This document shows, piece after piece, positions 46,527-56,279 of a stretch of DNA of 59,325 nucleotides. Position 1 is the first letter of the stretch, and each line of letters starts with the position of its first letter. A program made the position numbers and the translations under genes. The notes under the pieces are model-generated. The model searched no databases, was not told where the DNA came from, and saw only the letters and a program-made list of their open reading frames with translations. The DNA comes from Paracoccaceae bacterium (GTDB lineage: Bacteria > Pseudomonadota > Alphaproteobacteria > Rhodobacterales > Rhodobacteraceae), in NCBI GenBank assembly GCA_009920775.1, contig RFZI01000002.1, positions 1-59,325 on the forward strand. The letters are read 5' to 3'.

Positions 46527-47021
46527 CTACTGGTTTTTGGTCCAGCCAGACGGCCCCCGCGAGGGATCTTGCGGCTCGTCCCGCAGCTCTTCGAAATCGC
46601 CGTCGATCGTTGTCCCGGAATAGCGCTGGCCGGGATACGAACGTTGCTGGGCGCCGCCCATCTGAAAGCTCGCCACAGTGACCCGCGAGCGCAGCCAGCG
46701 ATAGACCGCATGGCGCACACCCGGCACCAGAAGCGCAAGGCCGCAGGCATCCGTGAAAAAGCCCGGGGTCAAAAGCAAAGCCCCCGCAAAAAGGATCATC
46801 GCACCATTGGCAAGAGGCTCTGTCGGGTCGCTCAGCTCGGAAAAGCTCTGCCGCAGGCGGCCAAGCTCTCGCGCACCTTGCGAGCGCACGAGGTAAGAGC
46901 CTGCCATCGCTGTCAACAAAACGATCGCCAAGGTCGGCCAAAGGCCGATCAAGCCTCCAACCTGAATGAATAACGCGATTTCGATCATCGGAACCGCGAC
47001 GAATGCGAGCAACAGCCACAT
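46527..47021 (-). CDS. fxsA: FxsA-like membrane protein
   Basis: 164 residues from the ATG at 47021 (MWLLLAFVAVPMIEIALF); a start at 47066 is possible. FxsA-family inner membrane protein; E. coli FxsA overexpression relieves F exclusion of phage T7 but its cell role is unclear. Three to four hydrophobic segments in the first 100 residues; GLWPTLAIVLLTAMAGSYLVRSQG and LLLTPGFFTDACGLALLVPGVR are the family hallmarks. Divergent from tim44. Confidence 0.88.
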   Translation of the reverse strand: MWLLLAFVAVPMIEIALFIQVGGLIGLWPTLAIVLLTAMAGSYLVRSQGARELGRLRQSFSELSDPTEPLANGAMILFAGALLLTPGFFTDACGLALLVPGVRHAVYRWLRSRVTVASFQMGGAQQRSYPGQRYSGTTIDGDFEELRDEPQDPSRGPSGWTKNQ

Positions 47022-47129
47022 GGTTGTGACAATTCCTTTCCTTGCCGAAGGTAGACTTGGCTCCACCCCTCACCTACATAAGTGCCAACCCGAGGGGATT
47101 CAAAGCCCCCGCTCCTTTATGAGGTCTTG

Positions 47130-47787
47130 ATGAACTCTCCAATCATTCAGCTGATCGTTCTGGCCGGCATCGCAGTCTTCCTCATCCTGCGCCTGCGTAA
47201 CGTGCTTGGCACGCGCGAAGGATTCGAGAAGCCGCCCGCGCCCCTTCCGACCAACGAGTCGGCCAAGCGGCGCGGCCTTGAGGTCATCGAAGGCGGCCCC
47301 GATCGCGATATCGTCGACCATGTTCCCGAAGGCAGCGAAAGCGCCAAGGCGCTTGCACGGATGAAGGCGATCGACCGGAACTTTAACGTCGGCGAGTTCC
47401 TCAAAGGCGCCCGCGCGGCCTATGAGATGATCCTCATGGCCTTCGAGCGGGGCGAGCTCGCCTCGGTCAAACCGTTCCTGTCGCAAGAGGTCTATCTGGC
47501 CTTCCTCGAGGTGATCGAAGACCGCAAGCAGAAGGGCCTGACCATCGATGCGAATTTCGTGGGTCTGGCCGAGATCGCCCTTCACGAGGTCGAGTTTGAT
47601 GAGGCCACCAACGAGGCCGACGTGTCGATCCGGTTTCAGGGCGAGCTGACTTCGGTCGTGCGCGATGCCAGCGGCGAGATCGTCGAAGGCAGCCTCAATG
47701 AGATCAAGCGCCAGAAAGATATGGACCTTCTCGCGCGTGATGGGCAGCGACGATCCCAACTGGCAGCTTGTCGCCACCGGCGAATAA
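47130..47787 (+). pseudogene. Tim44-domain membrane protein, frameshifted near the C-terminus
   Basis: Start ATG 47130 with GAGG six bases ahead. Residues 1-20 are a membrane anchor (NSPIIQLIVLAGIAVFLIL), then a Tim44/TIM-barrel-like domain: FNVGEFLKGARAAYEMILMAFERGEL, PFLSQEVYLAFLEVIEDR. At EIKRQKD (47714-47720) the reading frame is lost: one base (A47721) separates it from the proper ending WTFSRVMGSDDPNWQLVATGE and TAA (47722-47787), kept intact in the next frame. In relatives a residue sits between D and W, so two bases are probably missing. As written, ribosomes continue in frame into smr, giving a 418-residue fusion. Normal length would be ~219. Confidence 0.85.
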
Positions 47788-47792
47788 TCCCG

Positions 47793-48386
47793 ATGCGGCG
47801 CAAACGGCAGCTTTCTTCCGAAGAGCGCGCCCTTTGGGATCTGGTCGCCCAGCGCACCACCCCCATGCACAACCGGCCGGTGCGGCACGAACCCGCGCCG
47901 GCCCCCAAGCCATCGGTTCGCGACGCAATCCTGCCCGAGCCGCCAGCGATCCCAGTGTTTCGTGTCGGCCAAAAGGCCAGCCCCCACCGACCCAACGATA
48001 TTGCCGCGCCGGTTGCGGTCGAGTTGAACCAAGCGCCCCTGCAGATGGACAAACGCGCGCACGGCAAGCTGACCAAGGGCCGGATCGAACCTGAAGGGCG
48101 GATCGACCTGCATGGGCTCACGCTGTCCGAAGCGCACCCCGAGCTGATCTCGTTCATCCTTTCCGCCCACGCCAGCGGCAAACGCCTTGTTCTGGTGATC
48201 ACGGGCAAAGGCAAAGACCGCGACGAAGGCGGCCCGATCCCGACCCGCCTCGGCGTCTTGCGGCATCAGGTTCCGCAGTGGCTCCGCCTGCCACCCTTGA
48301 TGCAGGCCGTCCTGCAAGTCGTCCCTGCCCATATCCGCCACGGCGGACACGGGGCCTATTACGTCTATCTAAGACGTACCCGATAG
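47793..48386 (+). CDS. Smr-domain (MutS2 C-terminal type) protein
   Basis: 197 residues from the ATG at 47793, five bases after the intact Tim44 stop; weak SD. Charged, Pro-rich N-terminal half, then a Smr domain (~120-190): RIDLHGLTLSEAH (conserved DLHG), LVLVITGKGKDR, LRHQVPQWL, HGGHGAYYVYL (conserved HGG-like). Smr proteins are nucleases or nucleic-acid binders. A murein transglycosylase gene (mltA) usual between tim44 and smr in related genomes is absent. Overlaps the convergent MFS gene by 18 bases. Confidence 0.9.
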   Translation: MRRKRQLSSEERALWDLVAQRTTPMHNRPVRHEPAPAPKPSVRDAILPEPPAIPVFRVGQKASPHRPNDIAAPVAVELNQAPLQMDKRAHGKLTKGRIEPEGRIDLHGLTLSEAHPELISFILSAHASGKRLVLVITGKGKDRDEGGPIPTRLGVLRHQVPQWLRLPPLMQAVLQVVPAHIRHGGHGAYYVYLRRTR

Positions 48387-49592
48387 GCGGCCTGCGGCGC
48401 CGCGAAGCGGCAAAATCATTGCACCCGAAGCCAGCAGAAAGACCGCAGCATAGGCCCAAAGCTGGCTTGGAAACGGGAAGCCGAGATCAATGAGCCAGCC
48501 GGTCAAGCCAGGCCCAATGGCCGATCCCAAAACCATCAAAGATACCACTGTCGACTTGATCGCTCCGATATGGCGTGTGCCAAATAACTGGGCCCAGCAG
48601 GCGGCAGGTATGGTCGATTGTCCGCCGCCCGATATTCCCATCAAGATGATGCCAATCGCAGACCACCAAACGCGATCGGCCTGCGCGTGAGCCATAAACC
48701 CGAGCGCGAAGGGCAAAAGATAAATCGGCAAAAGGCGGATTACACCCCAGCGATCAATCGCCCAACCAAAGGCTTGGGTCGATATTACCAGCGCAAGTGT
48801 TCCGAACGGAAAGACAGCCACCAGCGCCAGATGGTCCCATCCTTTGACCTCCGCGAAATGAACCTGATGAAACCAGAACGCCGTGCTGAACGCCGGCATC
48901 AGCATCATCGAAAGAGACAAAGACCAAAATAGCGGAGACTTGAGCGCCTCAAGCCGTGTCCAGTGCCTGCTGTCCATCCCTGTCGATGTGTGATCCTCGG
49001 CCATGGCGAGCGGCGTTCGCTCGAGCCGCAAGAGGCCCAAAAGAACGGGCAACATGAGCAGGCAGAAAACGCCCGCGCCAATCCAGAGGATGTGCCAATC
49101 AACGTGTCGCTTGAGCCAGACAAAGGTGAGCGGCAGGGTCGCCTCACCGAAAGAAAACCCAAGCGCCGCGATCGCAAGGGCGCGGCCCCGTGTCGAAACA
49201 AACCACCGCGCCATCGCAACGATCGAAACCGTGCTGGTCATCCCCTGCCCAAAGAAACGCAGTGCTAGGATGACGAAGGGCAGCGCAACGGCCCAGGGGT
49301 TGAGCGCCATCGCAAAACAAGCCAGCCCCAAAAGCCCAACGACGAGCGTCCCCAAGAAACGGACGCGAAATCTATCGGTCAAACCCCCCGCCAAAAGCAT
49401 CAGAACGGCAGAGGCGCCAGTGCCAAGCGTGTATATCCCGCCCCACTCCCCATTGCTCAGGCCAAAGGCGGCGCGGATTTCTCCGCCAAAGATGGAAATA
49501 AAGAAAGTCTGTCCGAACGAGGACAAGAAAGACAGAAGCGCCCCAGCCATGAGGAATGGCGCATTCTCTCGCAGAAAACGAAGAAAGGGCAT
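48369..49592 (-). CDS. Major facilitator superfamily transporter
   Basis: About 407 residues from the ATG at 49592, whose AAAGGA lies nine bases upstream; the ATG at 49601 abuts the SD. Twelve predicted membrane helices in two six-helix halves. GGLTDRFRVRFLG is the cytosolic loop-2-3 motif (G-x3-D-R-x-R). SGGGQSTIPAACWAQLFGTRHIGAIKS is like oxalate/formate-type antiporter relatives. Substrate unknown. Convergent with smr. Confidence 0.9.
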   Translation of the reverse strand: MPFLRFLRENAPFLMAGALLSFLSSFGQTFFISIFGGEIRAAFGLSNGEWGGIYTLGTGASAVLMLLAGGLTDRFRVRFLGTLVVGLLGLACFAMALNPWAVALPFVILALRFFGQGMTSTVSIVAMARWFVSTRGRALAIAALGFSFGEATLPLTFVWLKRHVDWHILWIGAGVFCLLMLPVLLGLLRLERTPLAMAEDHTSTGMDSRHWTRLEALKSPLFWSLSLSMMLMPAFSTAFWFHQVHFAEVKGWDHLALVAVFPFGTLALVISTQAFGWAIDRWGVIRLLPIYLLPFALGFMAHAQADRVWWSAIGIILMGISGGGQSTIPAACWAQLFGTRHIGAIKSTVVSLMVLGSAIGPGLTGWLIDLGFPFPSQLWAYAAVFLLASGAMILPLRGAAGRLSGTS

Positions 49593-49649
49593 TGAGGGCA
49601 TTCCTTTCGGGTCGGCCCTTTATGGCGCAGGATGTGCGCCAGACCAGCC

Positions 49650-50954
49650 CTAAAGAACGTAGCGCCCGAGATCGGTTGAGCGGCTAAGCTCGCCCAAGTG
49701 CTTCTCGACGAATGCCGCATCGACAGTCACAGCTTCGCCCGCCCGATCCGGCGCGGTAAAGCTGAGATCCTCGAACACCCGCTCCATTACCGTATAAAGC
49801 CGCCGCGCACCGATATTCTCGACCGAGCGGTTCACCTCGGCGGCGATCTTGGCGAGCGCGGCGATGCCGTCGTCGGTAAACGAGACCTCGACACTCTCGG
49901 TCCCCATCAGGGCCGAATACTGCCGCGTCAGCGCGTTGTCGGTCTCGGTCAGGATGCGAACGAAATCCTCTTCGGTCAGCGCCCGAAGCTCGACGCGGAT
50001 CGGCAGGCGGCCCTGAAGCTCGGGCAACAGGTCCGAAGGTTTGGCGATATGGAACGCGCCTGAGGCGATGAAAAGGATATGATCGGTTTTCACCGGCCCG
50101 TGTTTGGTCGAAACGGTCGTGCCTTCGATCAACGGCAGCAGATCGCGCTGGACGCCCTCGCGGCTCACATCGGCGCCGCGGGTCTCGGCGCGGGCGCAGA
50201 CCTTGTCGATCTCGTCGAGGAACACGATCCCGTTCTGCTCGACCGCCTCAAGTGCGGTGCGTTTCACGATCTCGTCGTCGAGAAGTTTGTCGGCCTCTTC
50301 CCCGATCAGAACGTCATAGCTCTCTGCCACGGTCATCTTCTTGCGGGTTGTCCGCTGGAAGGCTTTGCCGAAAATGTCGCCAAGGTTCATCATCCCCGGC
50401 ATCCCGCCCGGCTGGCCGGGGATCTCAAACCCGCCCATCGGGTTCGACGTATCGGCCACCTCGAGCTCGATCACCGTGTTGTCAAGCTCGCCGGAGCGCA
50501 GCTTTTTGCGAAACGCCTCGCGCGTGCCCTCGCGGGCGTCTGCCCCTGCGATGGCAGAAATCACCCGATCCTCGGCCAGCTTTTCCGCCGCGGCCTTCAC
50601 CTCGTCGCGCATATGCTCGCGGGTCTGCAGGATCGCGGTATCCACGAGATCGCGCACGATCTGCTCCACATCGCGGCCGACATAGCCGACCTCGGTAAAC
50701 TTCGTCGCCTCGACCTTGATGAAGGGCGCGCGGGCCAGCTTGGCCAATCGGCGGCTGATCTCGGTTTTGCCGACGCCGGTCGGCCCGATCATCAGGATGT
50801 TCTTCGGATAAACCTCATCGCGCAGATCATCGCCCAGCTGCTTGCGCCGCCAGCGATTGCGAAGGGCCACCGCCACAGCGCGCTTGGCGTCTTTTTGGCC
50901 GATGATGAAACGGTCGAGTTCGGAAACGATCTCGCGGGGGGTCAGGTCGGTCAT
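49650..50954 (-). CDS. hslU: ATP-dependent protease ATPase subunit HslU (ClpY)
   Basis: 434 residues. AAA+ unfoldase of the HslUV protease. [28 protein letters not shown], Walker [13 protein letters not shown] (~55-66), GYVGRD pore loop, Walker [12 protein letters not shown], sensor and [14 protein letters not shown], and C-terminal [16 protein letters not shown] tail that docks into HslV. ATGA overlap with hslV. Confidence 0.97.
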   Translation of the reverse strand: MTDLTPREIVSELDRFIIGQKDAKRAVAVALRNRWRRKQLGDDLRDEVYPKNILMIGPTGVGKTEISRRLAKLARAPFIKVEATKFTEVGYVGRDVEQIVRDLVDTAILQTREHMRDEVKAAAEKLAEDRVISAIAGADAREGTREAFRKKLRSGELDNTVIELEVADTSNPMGGFEIPGQPGGMPGMMNLGDIFGKAFQRTTRKKMTVAESYDVLIGEEADKLLDDEIVKRTALEAVEQNGIVFLDEIDKVCARAETRGADVSREGVQRDLLPLIEGTTVSTKHGPVKTDHILFIASGAFHIAKPSDLLPELQGRLPIRVELRALTEEDFVRILTETDNALTRQYSALMGTESVEVSFTDDGIAALAKIAAEVNRSVENIGARRLYTVMERVFEDLSFTAPDRAGEAVTVDAAFVEKHLGELSRSTDLGRYVL

Positions 50955-51508
50955 TTCGAAAGGCTTTCCACGGTCAGGTTGCCGTTGGTGTAAACACAGA
51001 TATCGGCGGCGATCGACATGGCCTTGCGGGCGATGCCTTCGGCGTCGAGGTCGCTGTCCATCAGGGCGCGGCCGGCGGCGAGGGCATAGTTGCCGCCCGA
51101 GCCGATGGCGGTCACGTCATGTTCGGGCTCAAGCACATCGCCCGCGCCGGTGATGACGAACAGATCCTTGCCGTCCGAGACGATCAGCATTGCCTCGAGC
51201 TTTTGCAGGTATTTGTCGGTGCGCCAGTCCTTCGCCAATTCGACCGAGGCGCGGGCCAATTGCCCCGGCGTGGCCTCGAGCTTTTTCTCGAGCCGCTCCA
51301 GAAGCGTGAAGGCGTCCGCCGTCGATCCGGCAAATCCGGCGATCACATCCTGCCCGCCCGGCGAAAGCCGCCGCACCTTGCGCGCCGTGCCCTTGATGAC
51401 CGTCTGGCCAAGGCTCACCTGCCCGTCTCCCGCAATCACCACCTTGCCGCCCTTGCGCACACCGATGATCGTCGTGCCATGCCAGCCGGGAAAATCTTCT
51501 TTTGCCAT
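50951..51508 (-). CDS. hslV: ATP-dependent protease peptidase subunit HslV (ClpQ)
   Basis: 185 residues from the ATG at 51508 (GGAGG ahead); the frame to 51883 is antisense to another gene. Threonine protease: [30 protein letters not shown] with Thr after the short propeptide as nucleophile, and [37 protein letters not shown]. It forms the HslUV complex with the next gene. Confidence 0.96.
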   Translation of the reverse strand: MAKEDFPGWHGTTIIGVRKGGKVVIAGDGQVSLGQTVIKGTARKVRRLSPGGQDVIAGFAGSTADAFTLLERLEKKLEATPGQLARASVELAKDWRTDKYLQKLEAMLIVSDGKDLFVITGAGDVLEPEHDVTAIGSGGNYALAAGRALMDSDLDAEGIARKAMSIAADICVYTNGNLTVESLSK

Positions 51509-51603
51509 GATCGCCTCCGTTTGTAGACTGATATGGCGGCCCGATCCCGATGCCGCAACCCCTTGCCGAAAACCGGACGGAGCGCCACTAGCCGAGCCAG
51601 AAG

Positions 51604-52494
51604 ATGACGATCTACGCCGGGCCGGGCACCTTGCGGCAGATCGAAGAGGGCAGCCACAACTTCTATTGCAGAACCGTTCGGGCTGTCGAAGGCGCTGGAT
51701 GGAGCGTCGATCTTCGCGAGGACGACCTCGGAGCCTATGCGCTTGAGGCCCACTACGGGGGCTATGCCCTCTATCACATGAGCTCTCCCCCGCACGAAAA
51801 GGCGCTTGTTTGCCGGAGAACCTATGTTGGCGCGTTCTGGCGCGTCGAGAAAAGGTCACAGCGCTGGGCGTGGCCGATTGCACATCAGCCGTTCGACCCG
51901 GAAACTGTTCCGCAAGGGCCCGCCAACTGGTTTTTCAACTTCTGGAAAAAGCGCCTCTTTGCCGATGCCCCGCCAGTAGGCGACGACGGTTTCATCCTCA
52001 TTCCCCTGCAGGGAAGCGTCTTCGACCAGCGCGATTTTCAGGCCGCATCGCCGCTCGAGATGATCGGGGCGACCCTTGCCCAAAGCACCCTGCCGATCCT
52101 TGTGACCATGCACCCCAAGGCACCACTTTCGCCCCAAAGCGAGGCCGCGCTTCTGGCGCTTGCCGAACGGGAAAAGCGGATCACAATCCACCGTGGCGGC
52201 TCAATCGAAGCCCTCCCGCGCTGCAGCTTTGTCGTGACCCAATATTCGTCTGTGGCGCTTCTGGGCTATTTCTTCGAGAAACCCGCAGTCCTATTTGCCG
52301 AGATCGATTTTCAGCACATCGCCGGATCCGTGCCGCGCGACGGGCTTGCGGAGGCCTTCGCTAGCGTCCGCCAGAAACGGGATTTTGCCCGCTATCTCTT
52401 CTGGTTTCTCAAGCTGAATTCCCTCAATGCCGGAAACGAGGCATTCGAGGAAAACCTGCTGGCCAAATTCCGCGAACACGGCTGGCCCATATGA
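51604..52494 (+). CDS. Capsule-polysaccharide-synthesis-like protein of uncertain function
   Basis: 296 residues. The C-terminal half resembles KpsC/KpsS-type capsular polysaccharide transferase proteins: [32 protein letters not shown], and [25 protein letters not shown] (the NSS-like V[10 protein letters not shown] turn). No signal peptide or membrane segment. Function and substrate are inferred only. It is divergent from hslV and ends at a terminator shared with trxA; no other capsule genes are in the window. Confidence 0.7.
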   Translation: MTIYAGPGTLRQIEEGSHNFYCRTVRAVEGAGWSVDLREDDLGAYALEAHYGGYALYHMSSPPHEKALVCRRTYVGAFWRVEKRSQRWAWPIAHQPFDPETVPQGPANWFFNFWKKRLFADAPPVGDDGFILIPLQGSVFDQRDFQAASPLEMIGATLAQSTLPILVTMHPKAPLSPQSEAALLALAEREKRITIHRGGSIEALPRCSFVVTQYSSVALLGYFFEKPAVLFAEIDFQHIAGSVPRDGLAEAFASVRQKRDFARYLFWFLKLNSLNAGNEAFEENLLAKFREHGWPI

Positions 52495-52495
52495 A

Positions 52496-52518
52496 AAGGG
52501 CGCCGCAAGGGCGCCCTT
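52496..52518. terminator. Bidirectional terminator between the capsule-like gene and trxA
   Basis: A perfect 9-bp GC-rich stem (52496-52504 with 52510-52518) and 5-nt loop. On the minus strand it ends in TTTTC, a good terminator for trxA. Confidence 0.7.
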
Positions 52519-52539
52519 CCTGTTGGATCTGGCGAGGCG

Positions 52540-52860
52540 TCAGAGCGCGCCTTCGATCCAGCTTTGCAGCGCGGCCTTGGGGGCGGCGCCGGCCTTGTTG
52601 GCAACAACCTGACCGCCTTTGAAAACAAAAAGTGCCGGAATGCCGCGAACGCCAAGCTGCGAGGGCGACATCGGGTTTTCGTCTACGTTCACCTTGACGA
52701 TCTTCACGCGGCCGGCCATTTCGGCCGAAAGCTCTTCAAGGGCGGGGCCGATCATGCGGCAGGGGCCGCACCATTCGGCCCAAAAATCGACGACCACGGG
52801 GATGTCCGACTGGACAACTTCGGCGTCAAAGGTTGCATCGGTGACTGCTACGGTGGCCAT
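52540..52860 (-). CDS. trxA: Thioredoxin 1
   Basis: 106 residues from the ATG at 52860; the frame beyond overlaps add[25 protein letters not shown] (WCGPC active site, ~residues 30-40), [25 protein letters not shown] (cis-Pro). General disulfide reductant. It lies 56 bases after addA. Confidence 0.97.
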   Translation of the reverse strand: MATVAVTDATFDAEVVQSDIPVVVDFWAEWCGPCRMIGPALEELSAEMAGRVKIVKVNVDENPMSPSQLGVRGIPALFVFKGGQVVANKAGAAPKAALQSWIEGAL

Positions 52861-52916
52861 CGGTTCTCTCCTGAGGATGTGTTGGGTCCGGAACGTAGGG
52901 ACCGGCGCGGGGATGG

Positions 52917-55900
52917 TCAAGACACGGCAGCGCGCCCGAGCGCCGCATCGGTAAGGTCTGGCGGAACCTCCATGAGGCCGCGACCTTCTGTCCAAAGAAT
53001 GGCGGTGCGGATGGTGCGGTCGGGATAAATCTGGGCCATTGCAGCGGCATAGGCGCCGAGCTGGCGCAAGATGCCGTCAGGAATGCGTTCTGGGCTATTA
53101 GGGACGCTGCGGTTCGACTTGTAGTCAATCACAAGAACGTCATCTGGTCCGACGACAAGACGGTCAATCGTGCCGAAAACCGGGGCATCGCCGAGGGCTG
53201 GCAAATGGGCCGAAAAAGCCACCTCGAAAATTGCGTCCGGTGTGAAGATATCGGCCAGCGACGGCTCGCGGATCAAGGCGACGGCAGTTTCGATCAATGG
53301 CCCGGCCCCACCGGCCAGCGCGGTCTCGATCATGCCATCGCAGATGCGCTGTGCAGTGGCTTCACGGTCACAATCGGGGATCTCGGGCAAGAGCTCGAGC
53401 AGCCTGTGAAGCACGGTTCCCGCGGCCAGCGCTCTTTCGCCAAGCTCGCCCTCTGTCGCACCCGGGAGAACTTTGGCACCCCCCAGATCCGAGGGCGAAA
53501 TCGTCGTCTTGCGTAGGGGTAGATCGGCTATGGGTCCAAGGTCCATCCGTTTGGCTTCGGTTGTGGTCGATGGCTTGGCCACGGCCTCTGAAAGCGCCGA
53601 CCAGTCGCCAAAGGAATATCTCGCCCCGATGCCAGCCGGTGTCTCGATCGGCACCGCCTCCGCAGCCTCCATTCCGTCCGATATCGCCTTGTGCCAGCTT
53701 TCGTCTGCTTTTGCCTCGCCCGCTCCGGCAACGATCAGCCACTTTTCAGCGCGCGTCATGGCCACATAAAGAAGCCGCCGTCTTTCAAGCGAGAGGCGTT
53801 CTTCGCCGCGGACTACGGCGGGCGCGATCGAAGTTGGCGTGGCGTCTTTCGCCATGCGCCAGACCGGGGTTGCTCCTTCGGCGAGGATATGTCCGCCGCG
53901 GGGCGGTTTGCGATCGGCGGTATCGGGCAAGATCACGATCGGCGCCTCAAGGCCCTTTGAGCCATGCACCGTCATCACCCTAAGGCGCTTGCCTGCTGAA
54001 TCCGGCTGACGTTTGACCTCGGCCTCATCCCCCTCCATCCAGTCGAGAAAGCCGGTCAGGCTCGGGATCTCGGCCTGCTCGTAGGTCAGAGCCTGCGAAA
54101 GCAGCGCATCGACACCATCCTCGATCTCCTCCCCCAGACGCGCGATCAGCTTTTGCCGCCCCTCGTGCCGATTGAGAATTCGGGCGATCAGGTCAAACGG
54201 CCTGAGGAAATCGGATGTTTGCCGCAAATCGTTGATGATGGCAGAGGTATCGGGTCGCAAGCCGGGCGCGTCGCGCAGCGCCTGCCAAAGATACGCGCCT
54301 TGTGGCCTCTTCGCGGCAAGGGTGAACAGTTCCTGCTCGGTCCAGCCGAAAAGGGGCGATTTGAGCGCCTCGGCCAAAGAAAGATCGTCTTCGGGAAGCG
54401 CGAGAAATTTCAGAAGCGAGAGGATGTCTCTGACAGCAAGCTCTTCGCCGATCTTGAGGCGGTCGGCCCCCGCGACCTCGAGGCCCTCAGCCTTGCAGGC
54501 GCGGATCAGCGCACCAAAAAGCGGCGAACGCCGCTGCACGAGGATCAGGATATCCCCCTCGGTGATCCGGCGCTGGGCGAATGTTCCGGTTGAGCCAATT
54601 TCGACCGGAAGCCGCTCGTGCTCTTTTATCCGCTTGATCTCTTCGGCGATCAAACGCGCAAGGCGGAGGTCGTGGTGTTCCTGGCTGATCGTATCGACTG
54701 GGTCGTGCCAGTCGTGGTCTGGCGCATCGTCGCTTTTCGGGACAAGCGGCCAAAGATCGACCCGACCCGGCATCTCGTTTTTGAAGGCGCGATGGAATAC
54801 CGAACGGTCAAGCCCTCGGGCGCGCTCGCCGCGGAATACGAGATCGACCAACGACAGGATGGCAGGCGACGAACGGAAAGAATGCTCCATCGGCAAAGCA
54901 TTGAGACGCTGTCCGATCGCGCCCAGAGCGCCGCCGAAATGTTCCTGCATCTTGTCAAAGCCGTCAGGATCGGCGCCCTGAAAGGAATAGATCGATTGCT
55001 TCTTGTCGCCCACGACAAAGATCGTCCGGTTCTTGTTGGGCGCCGCGCCTTCGCCCGCGGCAAACTCCTGCGTCAAAAGGCGGATCACCTCCCATTGCGC
55101 CGGGCTCGTGTCCTGCGCTTCGTCGACAAGGATGTGATCAATCCCTCCATCGAGCTTGAACAAGACCCATGCAGCTACGCCCGTATCGGACAAGAGCTCC
55201 TTCGTCTTGCGAATCAGGTCGTCGAAATCAAGCTGGCCGCGGGCGAGTTTGTGTTCATCGTAAAGCGGCAGAAAAAGCGCCGCGAAATCATGAAGGGCCT
55301 CTGTCCGTCGATAGGCGGCAAGGGCGATCCGCACGTCTCTCGCCCCTTCGACCCGCCCCATAAAAGCCTCAAGCGCGGGCATTAATTCCGAGATTGCCTC
55401 GCGTGTGGCTTTGGTCGGGAACGATCCAATCTTGGCGGAAAACGGCTCTTTCGCGCTGCCTCCGGTCAGAAAGACGTTCTCCAGAACTTCGAGCGATTCA
55501 AGCGCTGAGCCACGGACCGGCGCTAGCTTTTTCGCGGCCCCCTGATCAGTTTTCGATCCAGCCGCCAGAGCCGGGACAATGGCCGCGATGAGATTGGCCT
55601 CGTCTCCAAGAAAGGCGAGCGACAGAACGCTCTTTTCATCTACATGATCTGGGAGGTTAAAGTGGCGTTTGTCCGGTCGGGCGGAAAACCTGTCGCGATG
55701 TCTGACAATCTCGGTGGACAGCTCGACAATCCCGCCTTCCGAGATATAGCCGCCGATCCGGTCGATGATGCCGCCATCCGGGCCTGACGAGATTTCGTCG
55801 AGCACCGCCTCGCGCAGATGCGCCGCCGTGCGATCATCCATCTCGGCAAAATTGGGCGATACGCCCGCCTCGAGTGGAAAGCGCCGCAGGATCGAGGCGC

Positions 55901-56279
55901 AAAAGGAATGGATCGTCTGGATCTTGAGGCCGCCGGGGGTTTCAACAGCGCGGGCAAAAAGCGTCCCGGCATTGGCAAGCGCCTCATTTGGGATCGCCCC
56001 CTCGACGCCCATCTCGCCAAGGCTTTGGCGAAGCGGCTCATCATCCATCATCGCCCATTCGCCAAGCCGCTTGAACAGCCGGTTCTGCATCTCGCTGGCG
56101 GCGGCCTTGGTATAGGTGAGGCAAAGGATATTCTGCGGATCGGTTCCATCCAGCAAAAGGCGCGCCACTCGGTCGGTCAGAACCCGTGTCTTGCCCGAAC
56201 CGGCGTTGGCCGTTAGCCATGTCGATGCTTTGGGGTCGGCCGCCTCGATCTGCCGGAGTGTTGCCTCATCCCGGATCAT
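52917..56279 (-). CDS. addA: Double-strand-break repair helicase AddA
   Basis: 1120 residues, full size. Helicase/nuclease of AddAB, the alphaproteobacterial RecBCD equivalent. UvrD-type motifs: [15 protein letters not shown] (Walker A, ~25-39), [38 protein letters not shown] (DEXQD), [44 protein letters not shown]. The C-terminal nuclease domain has [10 protein letters not shown] (the PD-(D/E)xK Lys). ATGA overlap with addB. Confidence 0.95.
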   Translation of the reverse strand: MIRDEATLRQIEAADPKASTWLTANAGSGKTRVLTDRVARLLLDGTDPQNILCLTYTKAAASEMQNRLFKRLGEWAMMDDEPLRQSLGEMGVEGAIPNEALANAGTLFARAVETPGGLKIQTIHSFCASILRRFPLEAGVSPNFAEMDDRTAAHLREAVLDEISSGPDGGIIDRIGGYISEGGIVELSTEIVRHRDRFSARPDKRHFNLPDHVDEKSVLSLAFLGDEANLIAAIVPALAAGSKTDQGAAKKLAPVRGSALESLEVLENVFLTGGSAKEPFSAKIGSFPTKATREAISELMPALEAFMGRVEGARDVRIALAAYRRTEALHDFAALFLPLYDEHKLARGQLDFDDLIRKTKELLSDTGVAAWVLFKLDGGIDHILVDEAQDTSPAQWEVIRLLTQEFAAGEGAAPNKNRTIFVVGDKKQSIYSFQGADPDGFDKMQEHFGGALGAIGQRLNALPMEHSFRSSPAILSLVDLVFRGERARGLDRSVFHRAFKNEMPGRVDLWPLVPKSDDAPDHDWHDPVDTISQEHHDLRLARLIAEEIKRIKEHERLPVEIGSTGTFAQRRITEGDILILVQRRSPLFGALIRACKAEGLEVAGADRLKIGEELAVRDILSLLKFLALPEDDLSLAEALKSPLFGWTEQELFTLAAKRPQGAYLWQALRDAPGLRPDTSAIINDLRQTSDFLRPFDLIARILNRHEGRQKLIARLGEEIEDGVDALLSQALTYEQAEIPSLTGFLDWMEGDEAEVKRQPDSAGKRLRVMTVHGSKGLEAPIVILPDTADRKPPRGGHILAEGATPVWRMAKDATPTSIAPAVVRGEERLSLERRRLLYVAMTRAEKWLIVAGAGEAKADESWHKAISDGMEAAEAVPIETPAGIGARYSFGDWSALSEAVAKPSTTTEAKRMDLGPIADLPLRKTTISPSDLGGAKVLPGATEGELGERALAAGTVLHRLLELLPEIPDCDREATAQRICDGMIETALAGGAGPLIETAVALIREPSLADIFTPDAIFEVAFSAHLPALGDAPVFGTIDRLVVGPDDVLVIDYKSNRSVPNSPERIPDGILRQLGAYAAAMAQIYPDRTIRTAILWTEGRGLMEVPPDLTDAALGRAAVS

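Noticed and set aside
51509-51883. N-terminal extension of hslV
   Set aside because: Arg/Ser-rich, antisense to another gene, and the ATG at 51508 has GGAGG ahead.
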